DNA from: Bathymodiolus brooksi
Taxonomy: Eukaryota > Mollusca > Bivalvia > Mytilida > Modiolidae
Assembly: GCA_963680875.1 (NCBI GenBank)
Contig: OY804589.1
Coordinates: forward strand, 28,002,962-28,066,961
Reading direction: 5' to 3'
DNA length: 64,000 nt
Shown: positions 23,301 through 35,300 of the stretch, piece by piece
Position numbering within the stretch: position 1 is the stretch's first letter
Layout: each line of letters opens with the position of its first letter
Translations under genes and position numbers: made by a program
The notes under the pieces: generated by a model
Seen by the model: the letters and a program-made list of their open reading frames with translations, nothing else
The model's database searches: none
What the model was told of the DNA's origin: nothing

Positions 23301-26300
23301 CCCACTCATGGTGATGTGTACTTGAAACAACATTATGTGATAAAGTTTGTCAGAGACTTGCATTTCGGAGGTTTCCTCCACCAATAAAACTGACCGTCAT
23401 GATATAGCTGAAATATTGTTGAAAGTGAAGTTAAACAACATAACCTTAACCCTGAAAACTGTTAAGTTTTATTCTATTTATTTACAGAATCATGGTACTA
23501 GATGAAATCGACCAGTTAGACAGTAAAAATCAAGAAATACTCTACACCATCTTTGAGTGGCCATCTTTACTGAATTCTAGATTAATACTCATTGGTAGGT
23601 TGTAATAGTAATATCTTGTGTCAGTCTTTGCGCTAACCCACTTGCCAGAGGTCCGGAACAAGTAAAACTGGATTCGGACAAGTGAAAATTATGAAAATAT
23701 TTCTTTGAATAAATATAATTTTTTTCTAAATTTGCCTTTGGGCAAGTAGGTGAAAAAAAATTAAGGAAAAGATTGTCGTTTACATGTAGTTAAGAGCTGA
23801 ACTGAAATATTTTGATTGAATACAAAACTGACTTGAAATGTCAATATATTTTGTTGAGTTTTATTGGATCATCTCTACGAAGTAGAAGATGAACTATTGT
23901 CGTACCCTCTGCATGCATGTGTGTGTCCATGTTTCCACATTTTGTTAGGTCGGCACATCCAACATTTTATGCTTTATTGATCAATAATTTGGCAGTTTTT
24001 TTAAAGAATTTTATATGCAACGCATAATTATAGTATGGGTGCATATTGATGTAGGTTTTCGGATTGACAGTTTGTTGGTCTGATAGCTTTCATATTTGGT
24101 TGGATGATTGATCATGATTTAAAGTTGATCATATTATCCCACCGTTTTGATTCAGTGATTTTTGTAGGAGTTAAGAGACTAACGTTTTCATGCATTTTCA
24201 ATATAGTTATATTTTGTGAATGCAACTTTTCTGAGATTTCAATAAGGGTACTTTTATTTACCCTAAAATGAATTTTGGTACCTCCTGATTTTAAAGAGTG
24301 TTCATTTTCATTTGTTCAAATTTTAATAAAAAGTACCACCTGTAAATAGTGAAGTACTGGTAGACTTGAAATATATTGAAAGACCTGTGGATGTCATGCA
24401 TGTTTAAATGAAGAAGGCCTCAGTAAAATAGATGTATACATGATCACACACAACAAAAATATCGCATAATCATGTTTACCTTAAAGGCATACAGGCTGTC
24501 AGAATTGAATTTTTTTGTTTATATTAAAAGTTGCCAATATTCGATGTTTTATACTAATAAATGTTCTGAACAAGAAGCCAGGTTTAAAAAATATGTTATA
24601 ATGTCGTAATTAATGAAAAGAATTCGAATGTCTGTTGGTAAAATCGTCATTAACACGACCTAATTATAAGTCGGCTGCTTTTCCGAAATTTGTCGAATAC
24701 TGATAACTGCTATAAATAACCGGGAAGCATGTTGCATGTAAATTCGTTAGAATTAATTTAATTTAAGAAATATATCTATGAAATTGGATCCCGGGGTAAT
24801 CAGTTAACTCTTTCCTTACTACACACATATTGTATGCTAGCTACTGTAATCAGTTATCAGCCTCACTACTGATGCTGATAAATATAGCTCATTACTGGAG
24901 AAAATTGGGTTATGTTTGTAAATAAACATGTTGTAACATACCAGGAGTAGAAAAACTGATTTGGACAATTAATTAATGATTTTTTTAATATACTGTAAGA
25001 ATAAAAAATATAGCTGACTTACCAGGCTATTTAATGTTGTTTTTTTAAAATCCATACATATTTCCATTATTGTAAAAATCCATTTGTACTGTCATGTTTT
25101 TATTTACATTATTTCCATGAATTAAAAAAATATATACACCTCAGATTTTGTTGAAACTTTGCTGCAGTAACTGAATGATATTTAGCAAAACAATCATCAT
25201 CAACACATAAGTAAATATCACATTGTTTACATCCAAGTTTCACTTCTCTGCATCTTTTGTTTTGGTAGCACAATTTACATCTACCCTTTTCAAATTTTGT
25301 TGGTCAATGAGCATTCCCACAATTGTCAACAACTGAAACCAACTTCCTTTTCCTGGATCCCCTGTAAGTTCCAATCAATTGTTGGCCTAAAGTCATCCTG
25401 AATGACCACTGTGTTCGTACTTTCTCTTTCGCCGACTTGGACAACAGTTTATGATTTAGCAATTCCTTCATACATATGGCTCTTTCTTCGGTCTACAGCA
25501 CTTCTATTGCATGCTCATAAAAATACAGTTTTTTACAGGTACAATATTATTGAGGCTGGCAAAACTGTTGCAGATGTGTAGTTTATATCTTGAAGAAATA
25601 AAAGAAATAATTTCATCTTCATATCATATTTCGTTATTTCTCAATACTTTCATTATCTTGCTCAATTGTCCGAATTTACCGACATGAAAAGGGACACGTG
25701 AACGGTACTTATATGCACCGGATTAATTACACATGTTTTGTTTAAAAAAACCAGGTCATGCTTGAAAAGATTCTCAAATAAGGTTATAATAATCAAATCT
25801 CAGCTTTCAAAAAGATAATTTTTCAATTATTTAAAGAAATACAAGATCGCAAAGTTGTTGACAATTTTAACGTAACGTCTGTCCATTACTTGCTGGATAA
25901 GATTTGTATTAATACCAATTATTTAGAAGTCATTTGCTTTAAAAAAATTATCTCAGTCAACTCTGTTTTATTTATCTCGTTCACCTTCATCTATGAAAGC
26001 TATTAACTGTCATTCGTTACTTCCCAAAACAACTTTGAAATGTTGATGGAAAGTTCTGTCCATTTTTAGGTGGTTACGTTAAGACGAAATCCCCACTGTT
26101 AAATTTGGTAACGATAAAAATAGGCACGTTAAAGCAAGGTTCGAGTTTGCGCATACGTCTCTTTATTTATTATATCCAGTTGATGGAATCCTCCAGTTCA
26201 GGGGATAACAGCTCTACTACGAGGAAGTTTGTCTGTCCAAATTGTTACGTTAAAAATCTAAGTTACGTTAATGTGAAAATAATCAAACAAAAACGATAGC

Positions 26301-29300
26301 GGACACCAGGTTTTAATTGATTTTAACGTTCTTACACATCATTCACTGTAAAAGAATATTGTGGACACTTGGATTACAAAAATATCGCAGTGTGATAAAA
26401 ATGCAGACGATCATCAATCGAGATAAGTTGTTTTGGACAGACATTGCTAAAAAATTATGTAACAAGGACAGACAGATTAAGTCAGAATATACAAATTTGA
26501 AAACCTGTAAATCAAATTAGTCACCCTGTGACAATATTTAAGATTACTGAAGCATCTTCTACTAGCTAGGACAAAAAAGATTAACTGACATTAAATCTGT
26601 TAATTACTTTGTCATATCATGTAACTGGACAGATAATTTTATTTCTAGACAGTACATTCAATGATGGTCCAGCTTAGACTGACTTAGCTTGCACAGATCT
26701 AGATAAAGACACTCATAAGGACAATTAAATAAAATTTAATTTAATTATTATATTAATAAAAATAAATTTAATTATTTTACTATTTTCAATATTGATATTT
26801 TTCGCACAGAAGGCATAGGGACTTTCTGTTGATTTTGAAAATGTTCACTCAGTATTCGGCCCCCAAATTAAGCCATTGTATGTTTTCTGGAGTTGAAATT
26901 TGATGTGTGGATCTTTCTAAACCTCTGGAGGAACCTTCTTGGTCAGTTGATGATATAAAACAATCTTTATCATTCTGTTTGTATAAAGTTTTATTTTCCA
27001 TCATGTCTGTCCATGTTACATGATAACGACTTGTAGTGCAGTGTGATTTCAACAACCTGATTATTCTTTATTCGGACTGTAAAGTGGTGTTATAAGCTAT
27101 GTTATTCTGCTACCAATCAGGGTCTTTCAAAATTTCAACAGATTGAAAGAGTCCTACCACTTAAATGGTGTTTTAGCAAAATTATATTTCATGGTAGATT
27201 TTTCTTGAAAATGTACAACTGGTTTCCGTCATTAAGGCCATCAAATTTTCTATGTTTGATGAAATAAATAGCTTATAATGAATAATTGTAAGCTTGTGCT
27301 TGGTAATTGATGGTGGGTTTAAATATTTAAAAATCACAGAAATTATTAATTTGATCATGTCTGTCCATGTTACGTGAAAATAGGAGGAGGATTCCTTTGA
27401 TGATACGGGGGAAAAAATCTGATACTCATATTATCCTTGCTCCTTTTTTTTTCAGTTACAGTGAATATGTAGCTGTATAAAAATTATGAAGTTTTCTAGT
27501 TTCAGTTCAGTTTAAAATTTTCACTGCATGTCCACACAAATGGTCCCTAGAGCAAATAAGGACCCATATGTAAGAATTAACTAAGGCTAGGTCGAAACAG
27601 AACCAGAATAACTATTTCCACCATTTAAGGGCTTTCCTGCAAGTAGAATATTGCATTCTAATTTGGTCTGCCCTGTCCACCCCAAACATAAATTTGTTAT
27701 ATACTGTAGCAACACTTGGGCATGTAACATCTTTTAAAGTGCCATCCTTTCGCCGTCTTCGTACAGTGTTTGCTGTTGTTGGATCACAGTTGGTTGACAA
27801 ATAAAAAACATTTTTCTTGTCCTTCCACACCCAGGCATATAAATTTCCCTTTTGCATTGTAATCAATTCTCCTCTATTTTTAAGTTTTGCATTTTTCAAA
27901 GTTTCCGGCATTCCTTTTCTATTCCAACGAGCAGTGTCACAGCAATAGATAGCTTCTTTTGCAAGCTCTTCAAATAAAGTTAGATTTAAAAAAAGTTATC
28001 CATATATACAAAAAAATTACATGGTGGCCTTTGTCAGTAATTTTTCTTGTTAGGTCCTTATCAACTCTGGAGCCAAGATTGTCCTCACGACCCTGCCCTT
28101 CTTTTTTTCCAGTGTAAACTTGGAACTCATGGCAGTAACCGTTATATAGGGAAGCTCGTTCCCACTTTTTTATTCCAAATTTGGTAGGTTTAGCAGGTAG
28201 GTACTGCTTGAAAGAAAGGCGTCCCTTTAAATGCAATCATCCCTTCATCAATTGTTTGTTCCTTTGGGGGCTTATAATTATCCAAACATGTTTTAGACAC
28301 AGCATCCAAAACAGGTCTAACATGGCAGAGTTTGTCATGTCCAAGAGTCCTTCTCGGTGGGTTGTTTGAAGTATCATTGCAGTGAAAATATTTGCAAAGT
28401 CTCTCAAAACGTTCCCTTTACATGACTTGTGGAATTCCAGAAATAGTATATGGCCACATTTGTTTCCAGCCTAAAGTATAGGAAGGAAGTTGAATAAATG
28501 ACACGACCACATGCAAGCCAATAAATTCCAAGATTTCAGTGACATTTGTTGGCATTTCGTAGCATAATGTTTTGTCTCTTGTTATTTTCTCAATTAACTC
28601 ATCCTGGAAGGAATTTATTAAAAAAAAATTCTCTTGTTGGTTGTCTTCCAAAGTAAAAGTTGCCCCGAACGTGTCATTAAAATCTCTGACATTCGGTTTG
28701 TGTAAATTTCTCGACCATGTATCGAAGTCTGATTCGTCCAAGGTAGGCGGAGTTGACACTGAAATATCTGATCCTGCATCAGGAATTTCTGTTCCATCCT
28801 CGACCGTAAATCCTTCAAACTCACTTTCATTGTCACTGGAATCCCAATCCATTTTCTCGATTAAAACATCTGCATTGAAGTGGGAAAACCCTTCTTTTAT
28901 TTGGGAAATTATTCGGGTTATATTTAGAATTTCTGGAAAATTCTTTCGAGGTCAAATACATTGATCATTTGTCTCTTAAATTTTCATGGCCCAAAGCTGT
29001 ACACGTGATAGTTTTTAATTAATCAGAAGTCTTGTAACATAGGTAAACATGACGACTATTGTCGTCAGCAAGAAAGCTAAATAGGTATCTATATGTGACT
29101 CATGGTGTCATCCGTTATCAGTAAATTGTTTCTGCTGTCGCGATATCGCGTCAGTGAGAGTGGAGAGACAGTTAATTAAGACGACTATAGTCGTATAGTC
29201 GTCAACAGTAGAGAAAGAGTTAACACGACCTACTTATAAGTCGTCAGCTTTTCCGAAATTTGTCGAATACCGATAACTGCTTTAAATAAGCAGGAAGCAT

Positions 29301-32300
29301 GTTGCATGTAAATTCGTTAGAATTAATATAGTTTAAGAAATATATCTATGAAATTGGATCCCGGGGTAATCAGTTAATATTATATAATGGTATTTAGTAA
29401 GAATGACACTTAAAATCGGAAATACGTGATGAAATCAATAAAAACAAACCCAAACTCTGCAAAGGGGCCCGATAAAGGGAAAATTGTAAACAAATTGTAT
29501 TGCATATTATTGACAGCACTTGAGTTGTTTGATTATATTTTTTTAGAAAAAACCAGACATGAAGTTCATTATTTTAGTCTCTAATTTGAAAGAGAAGTCA
29601 TCTAGCGTTTTCTCCTGAAAAAAAGACTATATAAAAAACTATGATGCAATACGATTCGGCCGAAAAAAGATATTAAATTATGCTTACGTGTTGAAAAATG
29701 GAGTAGGTCAGTATAACATCTTTTTTTTATTTTTACACAAAGCTTGCTGAATCCTCCTTTTTGTGTCGTTTTCGTATAGAATCTGTCAATGTGTTTGTTC
29801 TTCCACGATTCGATTTGTGCCATGTGCTTTCTTCATCAACAAACAATTTCGGACATGTGCACACGCTTTCCCGAATGAGTTCACTGTCAGGTCGTATGAA
29901 TATTGTGCGGGTAAACATTGAATTCTTTACTGGATTCAAGAAAATAAAACAGCGACGTATTTCCTTCGTTCTAGGCTATTTACGTATGATATTATGAAAA
30001 ATTTCAACTGCAATTAGTTATAAAACATCGAATATTGGCAACTTTTAATATTAAAAAAAATTCAATTCTGACAGCCTGTATGCCTTTAACCATTATGCTC
30101 AGAAAAAACAAATTTCTACAATTGTTATTTAAAAAATATCTACATTTTTGTATATTGACAGTGTTCCCTACAACTTTCAAGATATAGAGATTGTGGTTTT
30201 AGACTGTCATAAATCAAGTCTACATGTCGCCCATGTGGACCATGAACGACTTCACCCAGAACAGATCAAGTCTGTGGTTCATACGACTTACTTGTACTGT
30301 AATGGTTTTGCGGGTTCATACATATAATTAATTGTATGCAGTAATTTAATAAAGAATACTCTAATCATGAACAATATACATAATGCAAGGCTCTCACTAC
30401 TTTCAAATTAGAGGGAGAAGTGACTTCTCTTTCAGAGAGCTCACAGGGAGAAGTGAGAGAAGTGGGGAGACTTCTGGGAGAAGTTAATTGCGATTAATCA
30501 AAACATTGACCTCTGAAATTACAGGGGTCAAAATAAGCGGTGGCCCGAGGCTCCTAAATTTTCAGAAGGGCTCCATGGGATCAAATGTAGATATCCCACC
30601 GGGCTCCTTATTTTTTAGTATCTGTGCAAACCATAGACTAGATGAAACATTTTATTGCTGGGATTTGTTGACGATTTGTTAGCCATCTAACATTTATTTG
30701 CATTAAGCAATCTGATTGGTTTCAAGTGCCTTCTTCGTCAAGTTTTGTACCAATCCGTTTCCGTTTTGCATTTTAGTTTTCAGGCTCATCGTATGCGTTC
30801 ATCTCTTGAACCTTTCGCCCCATGTCGGCACTTTTCAAACGTAAAACGGCATAGTTTCGCGATTTTTTTGCCGTAAATTCCACAACAAATGTCTTTCATA
30901 TTTACTATTCGTATCTTTTTATACTACAGTATAGTATTACTTATTGTCGAAACCCAAACATTGCTGTTAAATATAAATAGTTCTTTAACGGGCGAAGAAG
31001 TCATCGGATGTAATAAAGGCCGAATTATTCTTCGTATATTTTGTATTAATTTCCGGTAAAATAATGTCAACAAAATGTACAAATTTCTATTAAATTGTCT
31101 GGATCCACCCGCTAAAAAAACAAAAACACCTGCCTAGGTGGGAAAAGGAATTTACTTCAGAAGGGGATGGTTTGTGTTATTTGCAGTAAACATGAACACA
31201 TTGGATCATTTATTACAGGATGTCCTAATTACAAAAAGGATACCATCCTGAAAGATGAGAAGTCAGATAGTCGTATCTTGATCGGACAACACAGGTCTGC
31301 ATGAAAATGTCAAGAATTATTTTTTTTATAAAATTTTGAAAATGTACCTTATAAAATAGTGTTTTCAATTAGAGTTCAGTAGAGTGCCAGAATGTGGGAT
31401 TTTGTACCATTTACCCCAGAGCTTCTGGGGTCCTTGAGTGGCCCCCAGACCTCCGGCCATACATCAACTGTGCTTTGTGGGTTGAAAGGCCACTTCATGT
31501 TGTGGAGGGCTACTAGGTTAAGAAACTTAGGGGCCCTGCTGGCTACTTACTGACTTTTTCTTATTTCTACCCCTGAATTACCCTGCCCAAATTTAGTAAA
31601 TAGTTAAAAAGTTATCTGATCTGTTCTGGGTTTGTTTTTTTTTTATTGATAATTACCTTAAGGTCATCTATTTAATGTCAATTTTTTATTTCTGTCTACC
31701 TTGACTATTGGAGTCTTGTATACCAGTGATTATTTATATGTAAACCCCCCCTTTTTTTTTCCTTTTGAAATATTACTGTTCTGTGATCTAATACCACACA
31801 AATTGCAATAATTCATATTTGTGTAATCTTCAGCAGAAGAAAGATGTCTCTGCCAATATGCTCAACGGTCCAACTATATATAGCTAGGGAACGAAAGTAT
31901 AGTACAAACGTATATTGACAGTCGGTCAAAAACTGAAGAAAGTAAAGGTTGTAATTATTATTTGTCAGATCTCAAATCAGACTGCAAAAATGGAATAAAG
32001 CTATTGTAGTTCAAAGTGTTTTTTTTTAAATTGCATATATGCATTAACGTTTGCACATTAACATATTTTGCATATTAACCCGGTGTCGAGTATAAAATAC
32101 CAATGTGGATCGATAAAAATCTGACCAACCTTCGCATATATGAACATTATATATGAGAACTATGATTTTGTGTCACAGATATGAGTAAAAATTAAATCAA
32201 AAGTTCGTTTTGTTGAAAGTAGCTTCAGACAAAAAGTTCGGTCAACATTTCCTGTAGCACCTTTACAATGGCGCCATTGTTTGTTTACAAATAGTTTTAT

Positions 32301-35300
32301 TTTAATTCTGGCATATATCAACAATAAACATAAGCTCTAATGAACGAAATTAAAGTTTCTTTAAACTGCAATTGATTACTATTCAAGAAAATCACTTTCA
32401 AAATACTTACCGGATACGATAGATATTAAGAAACACGATATCGACATTTTCATAAACGACACCTGCCCTGGAGAAAATATCCGAGTGACATAGGGGGACT
32501 CTTCAAAATTACAAGGCGACTTGAACTTTGCTTTTGACCAACGAGAAAGCGAAGTCAACCTTCACATGGCGACTTCTTCGCCTGAATCGCCCTCTAACAT
32601 GAGCCCTGCATAATGTATTTAATTTCCATGGCACAGAAGTTGTTATATGTACGGTATAATATTAGTTCTGATTAAGAGAGCATGGATAGTACACAAGGTC
32701 ATCGTTAGAAGTAATAGGTAAACAATGGTCAATTTTGAACCAAAATCTAATTACCAATACCATTTGTCGTCATCTGTACACAAGTCATGAAGTGACAGAA
32801 TGCTTTTCAACAAGGTGTTGATATCTTCTGAAAAACTTTATGAATAATAAGACAAGACAATTCTTGAAAAATCCTTGACTTTAATAGTTTAGCACTCGGG
32901 GACAGTTGTAAAAAGTCTGCATACAAACTACAATCTTGCCAAACTATGCCCAAAAAAAAATCTGAATACAAACTACAATCTTGCCAAACTATGCCAAAAC
33001 TAGAAGAATTTGCAATAACCAATGTTTTAACTATAATGGTACGATTTGATAATTTTTACAGGTATTGCCAATGCATTAGATTTAACAGACAGAATTCTGC
33101 CACGACTACAAGCCAGACCCAAGTGTAAACCTCGGCTATTGAACTTTGCCCCTTATAGTAAAGACCAAATAGCGGAAATCATAAAGGACAGACTGAAGAA
33201 GGTAAAAGGTTCATTTTGTTTGTGTATGATGAATATTTTTGGGTATTAAAATATTAAACCAAATTGAGGTGAAGGTATTTAAATTTGGATTAGTAAGAAT
33301 GGATATCGAAGTAAATGTTCATGAGAGACTATCCAACATTACATCTAGACAAAAATTTACCCCTGTCCGTCCTTCCGGATATAGATACATGGTTTGTCCG
33401 GCTATCTCCTCCTACAGTTTTGGAGCTACAGCTTTAATATTTTGTATGATGTTTATACACATAATGGAGGTGTGCATGTCCACAGGATTTAGATTTTCAT
33501 CAAATATTTGATAATGACAGGTAGTTGGACTTAGTCATTTTTTTTATGCCCCCGCGACGAGGGGGGGGTGGGGGGGATTTTTGTCAAATATTCACAAAAT
33601 GACAGGTAGTTGGACTTCATTTCCTTCTTACTAGCTACATAATGGGAACATGGTTTGTATGGCTCCTACTACAGTTTTAATGTCCCTAATGCAATAAGTT
33701 GGGTGTGGGCAAACTAATTGTAACTAAAAATATCTGTATACAAGTTGAGTATGATAGAACATCATACATAGTGTTAAATAACTTTTGACTTGTTTATAAT
33801 TTCTTATGGTCAGGCGGGGGCAACACTTCATTTTTAAAAAATCACTCCTAACAAAACAACTTTGTCCATAATTATCAAGTGTGGGGGGCATACTTCTTTT
33901 CTAGTTATTGTTCTTTTTTCTTTCTTTTTTTTTATAAATTATTTAGTATAAAAAAAAAAATTTAACACAAATTTAAATGTCTGTAAAAATACATGTATAT
34001 TGAAAGTAAAAAGAAAATATTTTCCTTCATACGTTTGTATTTTGAGGAATCTACAATAGTGATCACGAGTTTGGTTCACACAAAGAGTAGTAGTTCTAAT
34101 CTGTTATTTTGTCTTGAAAATAGATAGAAGAAAAAGGGTATGCTGTCATGGAACCAAGCGCCGTTCAATTCTGTGCACGAAAGATCTCTGCAGTGGCAGG
34201 TGATATGAGGAAAGCTCTAGACGTGTGCCGCAGGGCCGTAGAACTTGTAGAACACGAAGTAAAGGCACAACAAGTCATATCTAGTCCTACGAAGCGACCA
34301 CCAGCCGTGCCCAAAAAAATCGGTGTAGTCCAGATAAATAAAGTCCTGTCGGAAGTGTATGGTTCCAGTTCTACCTACAATGGTCAAGAAAGTATACCAC
34401 TGCAACAGAAACTGATTTTGTGTACCTTGTTATTAATGGTGAAACAAGGCAAATTTAAAGAAGTTACGATGGGAAAGGTTAGTAATAGTCGTAAGTTGAC
34501 CTCAACCGATTTTAGCTATCCTGTTTTAGGCTCTTTATTGTTCCCAAACACTTTTAAATTATTTAGCTTTCCAATCCTTCGATTTTGAATGTATCTGGGG
34601 CCATCATGGCCGTGATCGTATGGTTATCTGATTTACAACTACCTATGCAAACAGTGCATATCACCACTGATGTTGGGAGTTCAAATCTCGATCAGGGCGA
34701 GGTGTACAACATTATGTGATAAAGTTTGTCATTGACTTGCGACAGGTCGGTGGTTTTCACCGGTGAAATATTGTTGAAAGGGGCGTTAAACACCATCAAA
34801 CAAACAAACATTGAACGTATCTGATAAAGCTTATTCCAGAAACGTGTCATGCACACTAAATTAGATATCTATGTTTTTATGAGTAATAGTCATAAATTGG
34901 TAGGGTTAATTATCTGAGATTAAAAAATATTCTGAAATGCGAGAATAAATATTACAGACCTGATTTATTTCCACTTTAAAGCGGAATTCCGCTTTTTTTA
35001 TTCCGGTTTTTACCATTACGATTCCTTTTTGATAGTATATTCAATACTTCCGCTTGCCGATTTCCGCTTTTTTGTTGGCTTCGTAAAATCAGGTCTGATA
35101 TTAAGTGAATGAATTCATGATGGACACATTATCCTGACTGGGGGTCTACCAATCTTGAAATTATGATTTATATGCATCCTTGAAGATCTTTTTTGTCCCG
35201 TATTTTAGCACTTTTATTCAGGGTTATTCCATTTAAACATACATGACATGCTGTAAATATGGTACCCTTCCATAAAAGCAAGTTTATAACATTTTTCATG

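Larger units (their letters stand above)
24808..29219 (-). mobile_element. piggyBac element, 4,412 bp, nested in element Z
   Basis: Short inverted termini CTCTTTCCTTACT (24808) and CTCTTTCTCTACT (complement, ending 29219) are flanked by TTAA on each side. It carries a broken piggyBac transposase on the minus strand and about 2 kb of unexplained sequence inside that gene. Instead of a simple TTAA duplication, whole 150-bp TTAA-bounded blocks flank it. Confidence 0.85.
24485..30085 (-). mobile_element. TTAA-flanked DNA element Z, copy 2, with nested piggyBac
   Basis: Inverted relative to copy 1. TTAA lies at 24481-24484 and 30086-30089, and the termini begin AGGCATACAGGCTGTCAG at both ends. 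The interior matches 9791-11184 in reverse, apart from the nested piggyBac and a duplicated 150-bp block. The partial ORF shared with copy 1 is frameshifted (29602-29939). It lies in the CDC6 intron between exons 7 and 8. Confidence 0.85.
30383..32609. mobile_element. hAT-type element, about 2.2 kb
   Basis: The ends CAAGGCTCTCACTACTTTC and GAGCCCTG are inverted (CA(A/G)GGCTC). Subterminal TTAGAGGGAGAAGTGAC is mirrored by GGCGACTTCTTCGCC...CCTCTAA. A CATAATG direct repeat of 7 bp flanks it. It contains the second hAT element below. Confidence 0.55.
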
